From: JAMXLO01 sp963850535
GTDB taxonomy: Bacteria; Pseudomonadota; Alphaproteobacteria; Acetobacterales; Acetobacteraceae
NCBI GenBank assembly: GCA_963850535.1
Contig: CAWKMC010000029.1
Location: 1 to 64,000, forward strand
Reading direction: 5' to 3'
Length of the DNA: 64,000 bases
A program made the translations under genes and the position numbers. Under the pieces are notes generated by a model. The model ran no database searches, was not told the origin of the DNA, and saw only the letters and a program-made list of their open reading frames with translations. Positions 8,513-18,459 of the stretch are shown here, one piece after another (position 1 is the stretch's first letter; every line of letters starts with the position of its first letter).

Positions 8513-9051
8513 CGGTGGTGTTTGGTGTCGCTCAATCGAAACCTTTTCTCGAAGAAATAGCGACGGAGCCCGGAACCTGCCGTTTTGTTGCTCAACACCT
8601 CGGCGGTCTCCTCTCGCACCAGCGAGTAGCCAGCGCTCCGATAGAGCGCAAGCGCAGCTGTTTGGATTATCGCTGTACTAAGCTCAAGACGCGCAACGTT
8701 GCGGCGGCGGCACTCGTCTTCGGCAAATTGCAGCATCAGTCTGGCGATACCCCTGCGTCGGGCCGACGGCTTGACGTACATGCGCCGCAGCTCCATCGCC
8801 TCGTTCGAAGCGGGTTCCAGACCAAAGGTACCGACGACCTCATCCCCCGCAACTGCAACCCAGAACCCGCCCTTCCTCTCGCCGTAATAGTCTGAGATGC
8901 GATCGATCTCGTCAGCCAGGGCACGCTTGATGTACGTCTCAAACGCGTCGCGGAGATGCGGTGGACTAAGCAGCCGGTTGACCGCGACGAATAGTTCTCG
9001 CACCTGAGAGGCGTCATCCTCGGCGAATGAGCGGATTGCAATCCGGGCCAC
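8509..9051 (-). CDS. GNAT-family N-acetyltransferase
   Basis: About 180-residue acetyltransferase using acetyl-CoA on an unknown amine substrate. The GNAT core runs from RIAIRSFAEDDASQVRELF to the C-terminus. Motif A is seen as LRRMYVKPSARRRGIARLML (R/Q-x-x-G-x-G/A type CoA pyrophosphate loop RRRGIA) and motif B as LYRSAGYSLV. I chose the GTG at 9051 because it overlaps the TAG of the upstream DinB gene by one base and starts right at the fold; a longer start at 9087 would extend into the DinB gene. The pair forms a two-gene operon. Its stop region touches the RskA remnant on the other strand. Confidence 0.85.
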   Translation of the reverse strand: MARIAIRSFAEDDASQVRELFVAVNRLLSPPHLRDAFETYIKRALADEIDRISDYYGERKGGFWVAVAGDEVVGTFGLEPASNEAMELRRMYVKPSARRRGIARLMLQFAEDECRRRNVARLELSTAIIQTAALALYRSAGYSLVREETAEVLSNKTAGSGLRRYFFEKRFRLSDTKHHR

Positions 9052-9641
9052 TATGGCGCCTCGCCCCAAATCTTTTCCTCTGTCCATCCAAGCTCGCCGA
9101 ACTCGCCCGCGCGCAACGGCGCCTCTCCAGCCGAGAAGAACTCGTCAAGTTGTGGCGGTGGCACAGGGGTGCTGCTGAGCATCGCATGCGCCTGGCCGCG
9201 ATGATGGATTTGATGCTGGAACAGATGCAAGAGGAGACGGTCGGCGCGTTCCAATTGCACACGGGTACCGCGATGGACTCGGATGGTCTGATTGACGCCA
9301 GCCTCGTCCAGCGATTCGCACCAAACGATAAGTCGGCGGTCGACAGCCGACTGCGCAGGCCGCAGGTCCGCGACGGTCGTACAAGGGATGCGATTAGACC
9401 ATGCGTCCGGGCCGAGTACGCCACCTTCCAGGGCATCGACGTAGAACCAGTCGATGATAAGGATGTGGTTCAGCGTTGCCTGAAGCGATGGGAAAAATCC
9501 GGTTCGCCCCGCTTCGAATTCAGCCTGCGTCAACTTGGCGCAGGCGCCAAGCAAACGGTGGTTCGCCCATGCGTTGTTGTACGCCATCGCGCGCAGTGTC
9601 TGCAGGTGCGAGGCCGGCATTGCCTTCTCCATATTTCGCAA
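9051..9641 (-). CDS. DinB-family protein
   Basis: About 190-residue four-helix-bundle protein of the DinB/YfiT superfamily, typically a metal-dependent thiol transferase or an enzyme of unknown substrate. The metal-binding histidines are visible in LQATLNHILIIDWFY (first) and LLLHLFQHQIHHRGQAHAML (second and third), the usual spacing. The N-terminal helix begins LRAMAYNNAWANHRLL. Alternative starts lie at Met4 and Met8 of the open frame. It is followed without a gap by a GNAT acetyltransferase, and its stop and that start overlap by one base. The specific substrate is not deducible. Confidence 0.85.
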   Translation of the reverse strand: MRNMEKAMPASHLQTLRAMAYNNAWANHRLLGACAKLTQAEFEAGRTGFFPSLQATLNHILIIDWFYVDALEGGVLGPDAWSNRIPCTTVADLRPAQSAVDRRLIVWCESLDEAGVNQTIRVHRGTRVQLERADRLLLHLFQHQIHHRGQAHAMLSSTPVPPPQLDEFFSAGEAPLRAGEFGELGWTEEKIWGEAP

Positions 9642-9903
9642 CCAATTGTGTGGCTCGATTTACCACCACGTGGACCGAGTGTGCCCAAGTGCTCGCGAGG
9701 GAGTGCTGAAGTTTTTCAACACCGAGGATTGCACCTACCCCGGGATGAGAGCTTGGGATCGTGCCAACTTATTGCGCATTGTGTCCCTGTTTCGAGATAT
9801 TCTCTGGTCCGGCCTCTGTCGCCGTTCCGTCCCGCCCGCGAGCGTGATGGCGAGCTGGAGTTGCTTGGCAGATTATCAGGCGGGTCTACGCCCGCTTCGA
9901 TGC

Positions 9904-11475
9904 TCAGGTTCGGCGCACGCTCCAGAAAACCGGGAACCCCTCCAGCCTTCCGACAATGTCTGGCCGGAGCGCGGTCAGTGACTGCGCCAACCCAAGCGGG
10001 TGGTAGGGCACGTTCTCGAACGCTTGAAGCTGCATCTGCTCGCCGATCTGCTTCCGTATGGTTAGGTCAGGCGCGTTGAACCACGCCTCTCGCAGTTCCT
10101 GCATCTTCGGATCGTTTGGCCGGCCGGAGCCGTCGCCCAACAGTGCCAAATGGGTTGCAGGGGTAAGGCAAGCGAGCCCTGGAATGGCGGTGCAGTACAG
10201 GTTCCAACCGCCCTGGGTTGGCGGTTTACTCAATTCGCGGCGCTTCATCACTGCGCCAAAGTCCATTGCCTGATAGTCCACGTTCATTCCGATGCGCTTC
10301 AGCAAATCAGCAGCAACGTTGCTGGCCGGGCCGGAGTACGGCGACTCAGTGATCGCCATCAGCACCACCTTCTCGCCCTGGTAGCCCGCGATCTCCAGTG
10401 CCCGTCGCACTGCTGTGTAATCACGTTCGCCAGTCAGCACCGACAGGCCGGCATCCGAGGCCAGCGGCGACACAGGCGGGAAAAAGCCCAGCGGCACCGA
10501 CCACAGAGAAGTGTCCTCACCGCGCGACGCCACCATGAATTCCTTCTGGTCGATCGCGCTCAGCAGGGCGCGGCGGAACGCCGGTTTGTCAAATGGCGGA
10601 TACAGATGATTTGACCGCAGCGTGATCTGCATTCCCGTCGGATCAAGGATCGGCGTCGCGATCTTGTGCTTTCGCAGCAGCGGCAGCAGATCTGTTGCCG
10701 GGTTTTCCCACCAATCCATTTCGCCGGCCTGCATCGCCGCGGCCTTGGTAGCGGCATCGGGCTGTACGTGCCACTCGATCCGGTCGAAATGCACGATCTT
10801 CGGACCGGCGGTGAAGCTGACGTCGCCATCCCTGCGCGGCCTGTACTGATCGAAGCGTTCATAGGCGAAGAACGAGCCCTGCACCCTCTCGTCGGTCTTG
10901 AAGCGGAACGGACCGCTGCCGATCGCTTCGGTGATCGGCTTGAACGGGTCGGTCTCGGCGAGATGCTTCGGCATGATGGCGCACATGTTGGAGGAGGCGT
11001 GGCCAAGTGCGTCTGGCAGCAGCGGGAATGGCTGCTTCAGGCGAAACACGATCGTCTTATCGTCCGGCGCCGATACCTCGTCGGCGCGTGCCATCAACGC
11101 CTGACCAAACAGGTCGCGCACGGCCCAGCGCTTGATCGAGGCGACGCAGTCGGTTGCCAGTACCCGCTCGCCATCGTGGAACAACAGGCCGTCCCGGAGC
11201 GTGAGCTTCCAGGTCTTGCCGTCGTTCTCGACCAGGTGGCCCTCGACCATCTGCGGCGTACACTTGAAGCCGAATTGCTGGCCTGTCTGCCCGTACAGGG
11301 TGTCGTAGACCATGTAGCCGTGGCAAAGCGTGATATAGCCTGTGGTCGCCAGTGGATCGAGGATCGCCAGGTCCGCAAATGGGATGAATTTCAGCGCTCG
11401 CTTGCTCTGTGCCTGCGCAACCGAGGGCAGCGCGAGGCTTGCGGCTGAGGCGGCGAGGAATGAACGTCTGCGCAT
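9904..11475 (-). CDS. Peptide/nickel-type ABC substrate-binding protein
   Basis: 523-residue periplasmic solute-binding protein of the SBP_bac_5 (DppA/OppA) family. The N-terminus MRRRSFLAASAASLALP matches a twin-arginine signal (RRSFLA) with cleavage probably after AQA. The binding domain follows: MVEGHLVENDGKTWKLTLRD and LLFHDGERVLATDCVASIKR are standard for the family, as are FRFKTDERVQG and LRSNHLYPPFDKPAFRRAL. No permease or ATPase genes sit beside it, so it is an orphan component or works with a transporter elsewhere. The ligand cannot be assigned. The 244-base upstream gap contains a small CTCGG/CCGAG hairpin near 11503-11516 and otherwise nothing notable. Confidence 0.92.
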   Translation of the reverse strand: MRRRSFLAASAASLALPSVAQAQSKRALKFIPFADLAILDPLATTGYITLCHGYMVYDTLYGQTGQQFGFKCTPQMVEGHLVENDGKTWKLTLRDGLLFHDGERVLATDCVASIKRWAVRDLFGQALMARADEVSAPDDKTIVFRLKQPFPLLPDALGHASSNMCAIMPKHLAETDPFKPITEAIGSGPFRFKTDERVQGSFFAYERFDQYRPRRDGDVSFTAGPKIVHFDRIEWHVQPDAATKAAAMQAGEMDWWENPATDLLPLLRKHKIATPILDPTGMQITLRSNHLYPPFDKPAFRRALLSAIDQKEFMVASRGEDTSLWSVPLGFFPPVSPLASDAGLSVLTGERDYTAVRRALEIAGYQGEKVVLMAITESPYSGPASNVAADLLKRIGMNVDYQAMDFGAVMKRRELSKPPTQGGWNLYCTAIPGLACLTPATHLALLGDGSGRPNDPKMQELREAWFNAPDLTIRKQIGEQMQLQAFENVPYHPLGLAQSLTALRPDIVGRLEGFPVFWSVRRT

Positions 11476-11719
11476 TTTTGTATCCCTCCCGTTTCGTTAT
11501 TCCCTCGGAGCACCGAGGGGACAATGTCGCTGCGAAAAAGGCTGCGAAAGTTCCGCCCCCCGGGCGGCGTCACCTTCCAACAGCGGCTGCCTTATACCTG
11601 CGGGACACGCTCCTTGGCGGTTTCCCCGACATTGACTGCTCGTCCTGATCGACACCGGTGGTGGCCCGTGCCGATCACGGTATGATCCGCCCGGAAGGTC
11701 GGTCCCGACGAGGTCAGCA

Positions 11720-13626
11720 ATGAACGCGACGCCCGACAACACGTTAGCCGATCCCGAGCAGGTCATAGCCGATCTCGAACGTCAACTTGCCGAGTGCAAA
11801 GTCGAGCGCTTGATGAGGCGCTGCGAGCGGGAGACCGCGACCGCCGAGGTGCTGCAAGTCATCAATAGCTCGCCCGGCAATCTAACGCCCGTGTTTGAGG
11901 CGATGCTGGAAAAGGCAATCCGGCTCTGCGGGGGCGACAGGGGCGTATTGTGGACTATCGAAGGTGGCCGCGGCCGCCTTGCCGCGGCCCGCGGCCTCCC
12001 GGCGGAATTCGTGGCATTGCTACGTGAGCGTGGCGAGAGCGGCACTAATTCGCCGCTCCAGCGGGTCGTGCAAGGCGAGTGGTTGATCGAGTTCCCCGAC
12101 ACTGTCGAAGAATTTTCCCGCTCCGGCGATCCGCACGCGAAGGGTGCTGTTGAGGCCGGTGTGCGAAGCGCGATCTGGGTGGCGATAGTGAAGGAAGGCG
12201 TCACCGTCGGCGCATTTGCTATCGGCCGGTCGGTAATCGGCACATTCTCGGACAAGCAGATCGCGCTGCTACAAAACTTCGCTGCGCAGGCGGTCATCGC
12301 GATGGAGAACGCGCGACTGATCACCGAGACGCGCGAGGCGTTGGAGCAGCAGACCGCGACTGCCGAGGTGTTGCAGGTCATCAACTCCTCGCCCGGCGAT
12401 CTCGCGCCGGTATTCGACGCGATGCTGGAAAAGGCCACGCGGTTATGTGAGGCATCCTTCGGCAATCTCCGAACCTGGGACGGTGAGCGCTTTCATTTTG
12501 GTGCTGCATATGGCGACCCACAATTCAGCGATTGGGTCCGGCGGCACGGACCATGGGTGCCGACAAGAGATGATGACTCCCCACTCTCGCAAATCAGAAA
12601 GGGAGAGCAGGTTGTCCGCTTCACCATGCGCCCGGCGACGAGGGTCAATGGAACTCCACCGGCTTCAAGGAGATGGTAGAGCTCACCGGGATGCGAAGCG
12701 GAATTCTGGTGGCCTTGAGTAAGGACGACGCCCTCCTTGGCACGATTAGCGTATACCGCCAGGAAGTTCGGCCGTTCTCCGATAAGCAGATCGGACTGTT
12801 GCAGAACTTCGCAGCACAGGCGGTGATTGCAATCGAGAATGCTCGGCTGCTGGGTGAATTGCACCAGCGCACCGAGGAGGTGGCGGAGCTGAACCGTGGT
12901 CTCGAAGCGCGGGTCGCCGAACAGGTCGAAGAGCTAGGGCGGGTCGGGCGACTGAAGCGGTTCCTCGCGCCGCAGCTGGCAGAGCTGATCGTCTCGCAGG
13001 GCAACGAACAGATCCTCGAAAGCCATCGCCGCGAGATCGTCGTCGTGTTCTGCGATTTGCGCGGCTACACCGCCTTCACCGAGACGGCCGAGCCCGAGGA
13101 GGTGCTGGATTTCCTGCGCGACTACCACGGCGCATTGGGACCTCTTGTCGCCCAGTTCGAGGGCACGCTCGATCAGTTCTCCGGCGACGGGATCATGGTG
13201 TTCTTCAATGATCCTGTGCCGATCCCGGACCCTGCCGCTCGTGCGGTCAACATGGCGGTGGCGATGCGCGAGGCGGCCGGCACGCTGATCGCCGACTGGC
13301 GCGAACGCGGTCGTGATTTGGGCTTTGGCGTCGGCATTGCGCAAGGCTATGCGACGCTAGGCCAGATCGGGTTCTCCGAGCGCTCCGGCTATACGGCGAT
13401 CGGCACAGTCTGCAATGTTGCTGCCCGCCTTTGTGCAGAGGCCAAGGATGGTCAGATTCTGCTCAGTCAACGCGTCAATGCCGCGCTTAGAGGAAGCGTC
13501 GTAACCGAACAGGTTGGCGCGCTCGCCCTCAAGGGCCTCACCCAGCCGGTCGTTGCCTACAACGTGCCGCTCGCAGCCATTCTACCGGCTCTGCGCGTTA
13601 TCGAGGGCGGTCCACAAAGCGTGTGA
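11720..13626 (+). pseudogene. GAF-GAF class III nucleotide cyclase, one frameshift
   Basis: Predicted soluble sensor cyclase making cAMP (or cGMP). The first frame (11720-12679) has a short helical lead, a full GAF domain ending FSDKQIALLQNFAAQAVIAM, a repeat linker TATAEVLQVINSSPGDLAPV and the start of a second GAF. Coding then continues in another frame through 13626: GAF end (PFSDKQIGLLQNFAAQ), a coiled coil (HQRTEEVAELNRGLEAR) and the catalytic domain with both metal Asp residues in VVFCDLRGYTAFTE and LDQFSGDGIMVFF, and the NVAARLCAEA helix. The break falls between about 12625 and 12660 and equals one lost base. Either a sequencing indel or a true split; all catalytic residues survive. 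The GAF linker peptides are near-duplicates of each other. Confidence 0.85.
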
Positions 13627-13835
13627 GTGCGATCGCCGTGGGTCGCGTTGCTCCCTCAGTGGCTGCAATAGGGCAAGAAGAGCCCTTTCCGCCACGAAGG
13701 CTGGGATCCCAAATCAGCGATTGCCAAACGGCGTGCCGAGCAATGTGTCGGATGGCGTTCGCCAACTCTGTTGCTATCTGAATACATTCGGATCACGCTT
13801 GGCTGCCAGTGGATTATCCCTGGGGCGGGAAACGC

Positions 13836-16208
13836 ATGAGTCAGCAGGGGGTCGACGGCGAGCTACGCGAGCGCCGGTTATCGGCGATCCTGGCCGCGGA
13901 CGTTGTCGGCTACAGCCGGCTGATGGGGGCCGATGAGGTCGGGACCCTCCGTGCGCTGAATGGGCACCGGAGAGAGCTGATAGATCCCACCATCGCCAGC
14001 CACCGTGGCCGCATTGTGAAGACGAACGGTGATGGCATGTTGGTGGAGTTCGCGAGTGCCGTCGATGCCGTGCGCTGTGCGGTCGATGTGCAGCGGGGCA
14101 TGGCAGAGCGCAACGAGGCAGTGCAAGCGGATAAGCGCGTCGAATTCCGTATCGGCATCAATGTCGGCGATATCATCGGGATGGGTGACGACATTTACGG
14201 CGACGGCGTCAATGTAGCGGCGCGGCTGGAGGCGATGGCAGAACCGGGCGGCATCTACGTGTCCCGCGCAGTTCGCGACCCGGTGCGCGACAAGCTCGCG
14301 TTTAGCTTCGAAGACTTGGGGAGATGCCAGCGAAGAACATCGCGCGTCCTATCCATGTCTTCCGCGTGCGCCACGATGCCGACGTCGGACGGAGGAGCTT
14401 TGCCTCGCCGCGCGCCGCGCGGCGTTTCGTCATCGCCCTCGTCGCGGTGCTCTTGGTAGCGGGGGCCGGCGTGGGCGCATGGTTCTGGCGCGAGCACACT
14501 ACGGCCAATGCGCCGCGTTTATCGCTCGTAGTGCTTCCGTTCGAAAATGTCGGCGGCGACGATGCGGACAACTATCTCGTAACCGGCGTGACCGACGACC
14601 TCACCACCGCCCTGTCCCACGTCCCCGGCGCCTTCGTTATTTGGCGCGCTACCGCCAATACCTACCGCGGCAAGGCTGAGGACATCCGCACCATCGGCCG
14701 CGACCTCAACGTCCGCTACGTGGTGCGCGGCGGCATAAGACGACTCGGCCAAGTGCTGAAGGTGAACGCCGAACTTGGTTCAACCGAGTCCAGCGCACAA
14801 CTCTGGTCGGACAGCTTCGATCAGAAGATCGAGGAGCTCGCCGCGGGGCAGGAACAGATTGTCATCCGCATGCGCGGCGCGCTGGACATCAGCTTGGCCG
14901 AGATTGAGGCGGCGCGCAGCCTGAGGGAACGTACCACAAACCCGGATGCGTTCGACCTGATTTTGCAGGCGCGGGCCGCCTTTTTGCTGCCGATGACGAA
15001 GGAGAATACCACCAAAACTCTCGGGCTATACGAGCAGGCGCTCGTGCGCGATCCGAACTCCGCGACCGCCTTGGCCGGGGCGGCTAATATGGCGCTGGAC
15101 AGTTATTACCTGGGCGCGCTGCCATATGACAGCGCAATGCCTCGCGCGCTACAATATCTCGAACGCGCACAGAAGCTAGAACCGAATGCCGAGAGTGTCC
15201 TGGTAGCTCAATCCACGGTTCTGGATTTTCAGCTGCAAGAGCTAGATTACCGGCGTGTACGAACCGAGTTGAGGGCGACCGGGCAGAAACTCATCGATCT
15301 CTATCCGAACAATTATATCGGCTACTTCCGGCTCGGAGGTACTGGCACGGAACGAGCAAAGGTTCGAAGATGCAGCGGGCCATTTCGCAAAGACGATCCA
15401 CCTCAATCCGCGCTGGCGTTCAATCAAGACCCTCTACTGGAACATGGCCTACTCCACGATTTATGCCGGACGTGACCGCGAAGGCCTCGATTGGGTCGAT
15501 CGCACGATGGGTGCAGAGGGCAGTTTGCCCGCTTTCCGATCAGTTTACCTGAACATGCTCCGCGCCGTCGCCTATGCCCGGACGGGGAACCTGGAGGCGG
15601 CAAAACGGATCATAAAACAGGTGACCGATCAGGAGCCGTTTTGGACGTGGCGTGATCGATATCCCGATGATCCGGACTCAGAAACGAACAGGGTGCAGGT
15701 GCGGAGCTTCATGGAGGCGCTACGAGTGGCCGGAATGCGCGACCACGTCGACCCCGACGCGAATTTCGGTGTCCCTCCGGAAGACGTTCTGCATCTCGAA
15801 TTCGCCGGCAAGACACCGACGACTACACCCGGCGCGACGACCGTGGGCACCGAGGAGCTTGCGGGCATGTTGCGTGATAAGAAGCCATTGGTGATTGATA
15901 CGATGGCCAACTCTTGGTTTCGCTCGGTTCCTGGAGCGATTGGCCTGGACTTCCATGACAACACGCACGGTACGTTCACCGACCACGTTCAGGAACTATT
16001 GGAGAAGAAGCTGCGCCAGTTGACCGGCAGCGACATGACGAGACCGATCGTTGCCTTAGGCTGGAGCGCGGCCAGCTTCGATGGCTACAACCTTGCGCTG
16101 CGCATCCGTCACGCGGGCTACACGGATGTCTACTGGTATCGCGGCGGCCGCCAGGCCTGGGAGGTAGCTGGCAAGCCCGAAGAAGTGGTGCGGCCGGCCG
16201 ATTGGTAG
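13836..16208 (+). pseudogene. Class III cyclase with TolB-like, TPR and rhodanese-like domains; two frameshifts
   Basis: One gene in three frames. The first (from MSQQGVDGELRERRLSAIL) is the cyclase domain: metal Asp residues in ILAADVVGYSRLMG and VKTNGDGMLVEF, then GDGVNVAARLEAMAEPGG. At the G run 14318-14321 one base seems lost (FEDLGE then MPAKNIARPIHVFRV). The second frame has one membrane helix (FVIALVAVLLVAGAGVGAWF), a TolB-N-like domain (SLVVLPFENVGGDD) and TPR helices. Near 15335 it shifts again to EVLARNEQRFEDAAGHF, then more TPR and a C-terminal rhodanese-like domain ending YWYRGGRQAWEVAG. The rhodanese active-site Cys is replaced (VALGWSAASFDGYN). Good ribosome binding site (GGGGCGGGAAA) before 13836. 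Confidence 0.85.
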
Positions 16209-16309
16209 CCCCTCGTCAACGCAATCCATTGCAACTGACGACTGAGCTGAGGCACTGCCCGAACCATTACTCCTTGACGCGGCCGCCGATCTATGTTCCT
16301 GTTCTGTTC

Positions 16310-16936
16310 ATGCTCGACGCGCCGACCGCCGCCAGCCCAGAGACCCAGCCAAGCCGCGTCGGCCGTCTGCTCGCCCTGGTCCGCAGGCTCATCGACTACG
16401 GCCGCGATCTCGCCGCCAAGGTCCAGCGATCCGATCCCGCCACCGACATCCGCCACTTCGATACCAGCGACATATCGCTGATCCTCGCCCGCATCACCCG
16501 GGGCCTGCAGCGCGCGCAGGTCCTGGAAGAGCGCCTGGTCCGCAACGCCGCCCGCCTCGACGCCCCGCGCCGGCCACAGACCACACCAGCCACACACAAG
16601 CCGCGTGTGACGCAGTCGGCCGTCGAGTGCAGCCAACCGAGTGATTCGCCTCTCGCCCGCTTGCCAACAGCGGAGCAGATCGCGGCAGACGTGCGCCGCC
16701 GCCCGATCGGCGCCGTGCTCGCCGACATCTGCCGCGATCTCGGCGTCCTGCCGAGCCACCCGCTATGGCGCGAATTGAGCGAGGCCATCATGTTCAACGG
16801 CGGCAACCTCGCCCGCCTGGTGAAGGAGATCATCGCCCAGGGCGCTCGTCGTTTCGCCCAGGCATGGGCCGAGACACCCATACACCCATTGCCGCTCCTG
16901 CCCTGCCCATCACGCGCCGGCACCGGCCCACCTTGA
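16310..16936 (+). CDS. Uncharacterised Ala/Arg-rich protein
   Basis: About 208-residue basic protein with no signal peptide or transmembrane helix. N-terminal helices (SRVGRLLALVRRLIDYGRDL) and a C-terminal conserved-looking block (IAADVRRRPIGAVLADICRD then HPLWRELSEAIMFNGGNLAR) are separated by a Pro/Thr-rich linker. I recall similar hypothetical proteins in Acetobacteraceae, often in several copies, but no domain name. The frame is open upstream to 16202; the ATG at 16310 is preferred because the extra residues look non-coding and overlap the cyclase stop. Function unknown; its codon use fits the neighbours. Confidence 0.6.
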   Translation: MLDAPTAASPETQPSRVGRLLALVRRLIDYGRDLAAKVQRSDPATDIRHFDTSDISLILARITRGLQRAQVLEERLVRNAARLDAPRRPQTTPATHKPRVTQSAVECSQPSDSPLARLPTAEQIAADVRRRPIGAVLADICRDLGVLPSHPLWRELSEAIMFNGGNLARLVKEIIAQGARRFAQAWAETPIHPLPLLPCPSRAGTGPP

Positions 16937-17328
16937 AGCTTTGTCCCGGCCGTCCTGCCGCCGCTCCGATGCAGACGGTATGGCGCCGAAGGCGCTTATT
17001 CGACACGATTCACGCAACGTGGCGCTGTATCAGCTGCCGCTGAACCAGTTGTAGCCGTAGTCCTCCCCAAAATCTGCCTGGATATACATTTGTCACTACG
17101 ATCGAGACGATGTGTTTCGGGTTCTTGAACCCGAGCTCGGTCGGCACGCGGAGTTTCCCGGGAAACCGTGCGGGGCTGGCTGGGGTCGGTCGCTTCATGG
17201 TTGTGCCCTCTCGCTTGGAGTGGCCGTCAGTGGCCGCTGTTCCCTATCTCGGTCAGGTGTCCGATCGGATGCAGGCGACGGCGCAATTTTTCGCGGCTTG
17301 TTAAGTGACCCGCACGATAGTGCTTGGA
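16937..17328. other. Gene-poor gap before acyltransferase
   Basis: Nothing convincing is coded here. Short open frames exist on both strands (for example 17110-17304 plus) but none shows a recognisable domain or a ribosome binding site. I see no tRNA, terminator or repeat. The last part presumably holds the promoter of the acyltransferase gene. Confidence 0.5.
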
Positions 17329-18459
17329 ATGAAGCGGCTGGTCTGCCTGGACGGCCTGCGTGGGGTGCTAGCGTGCTATGTCATGCTGAGCCACACGATG
17401 CCGTTTGCGCCGCTGCCACACTGGTTGCACTGGTTGTTCCAACACGGGGGCGCCGGTGTTGACGTATTCTTCATCCTCAGCGGCCTCGTCATCATGCAGT
17501 CGCTGGCGAGCTTTCACTATCAATCGGCGCCATTCCTGATTGCGCGGGTCGCACGCATCTATCCGGTGTTCCTGGTCACATTCGCTTTCGCCGTAGCGAT
17601 CCAGCCGCTGGAGACCGGCTTCGAGCGGATGGCCTGGATCGGCCCCGACAGTCAGGCGCACTACATCTGGTCAGAAGGTTGGCCATCCGGCGGGGGTGTG
17701 GGGATCGCCGCGCATCTCACGATGACGCACGGGCTGTTCCCAAACGGCACACTGCCCGATGTGTGGGTAGGATTCCTCGGCGCCGCATGGAGCCTGTCCA
17801 CCGAATGGCAGTTCTACATTGTCGCATTGCTGATCGGGCAGCGCCTCGGGGTATTGCGACTTGCATGGTTGTTCCTGGCGTTATCGGCAACCGCGACGCT
17901 GTGGCAGACGCTGGGGCCAGACGCCTGGCAGTTCAGCCGCGCGTTCCTGCCCAACAAGGCGCAGTATTTTGCATTGGGCATCGTCAGCACCATGGTGGTG
18001 CAGCAGCGCAGCGAACATCGAGGCTCGTATATCGCAGTATTGGCGGCAACGCTGACGGTCTGCGCGCTCCAAGGCGGCATCGACAAGCTGCTGCCACCGC
18101 TCCTGTGGACGCTGTGCCTCGCGGCACAACTTCAATCATCGTCGGCAGCAAAGCGAGAACTCAGAGGCTGGTACTTGCCGTTCGCGACGATGGTGGGCCG
18201 GGTGCTCCAATCAAGACCGCTGGTCTGGCTCGGTGCCGTCTCCTATTGCATCTACCTGGTGAATGAGCCCGTGCAGAAGCTGCTCGGTGTGACTTTGGCC
18301 GCATTGGTTCAAGGCGATGCGGTGCTGTTCACCGCGCTCTGGCTGCCAGGCGCGGTGGTGCTGCCGATCTTCGCCTCATGGTGGCTGCACGAGCGGATCG
18401 AACGGCCCGCACAACGCTACGGCCGCGGCTTGGCGGCCTCGACAGTCAGCGTCGCTTGA
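17329..18459 (+). CDS. Acyltransferase 3 family membrane protein (OafA/YrhL type)
   Basis: Integral membrane acyltransferase that moves acetyl or other acyl groups onto extracytoplasmic polysaccharide or lipid. The family start MKRLVCLDGLRGVLACYVML is followed by the conserved active-site His in SHTMPF, the GGAGVDVFFILSGLVIM block, the LIARVARIYPVFLVT arginine motif and about ten hydrophobic helices to the C-terminus. About 376 residues, normal for the family. The frame allows a GTG at 17305, but ATG 17329 gives the canonical beginning. It converges on trmB, overlapping its 3' end by 14 bases. No sugar or lipid genes are nearby to indicate the acceptor. Confidence 0.92.
   Translation: MKRLVCLDGLRGVLACYVMLSHTMPFAPLPHWLHWLFQHGGAGVDVFFILSGLVIMQSLASFHYQSAPFLIARVARIYPVFLVTFAFAVAIQPLETGFERMAWIGPDSQAHYIWSEGWPSGGGVGIAAHLTMTHGLFPNGTLPDVWVGFLGAAWSLSTEWQFYIVALLIGQRLGVLRLAWLFLALSATATLWQTLGPDAWQFSRAFLPNKAQYFALGIVSTMVVQQRSEHRGSYIAVLAATLTVCALQGGIDKLLPPLLWTLCLAAQLQSSSAAKRELRGWYLPFATMVGRVLQSRPLVWLGAVSYCIYLVNEPVQKLLGVTLAALVQGDAVLFTALWLPGAVVLPIFASWWLHERIERPAQRYGRGLAASTVSVA

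Noticed and set aside
11503..11516. CTCGG/CCGAG hairpin upstream of the peptide-binding protein gene
   Set aside because: Five base pairs only, no T tract and no conserved position; likely chance.
14318..14321. Programmed frameshift in the second cyclase
   Set aside because: There is a short G run but no slippery heptamer with a following stem that I can see, and a second unrelated break occurs 1 kb later; decay or sequencing error is simpler.
16073..16120. Active rhodanese (sulfurtransferase) at the end of the second cyclase
   Set aside because: The loop that should hold the catalytic Cys reads WSAASFDGYN without Cys, so only the fold is claimed.
17110..17304. Small plus-strand open frame before the acyltransferase
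   Set aside because: No ribosome binding site, no domain, composition like non-coding DNA, and it competes with equally open frames on both strands.
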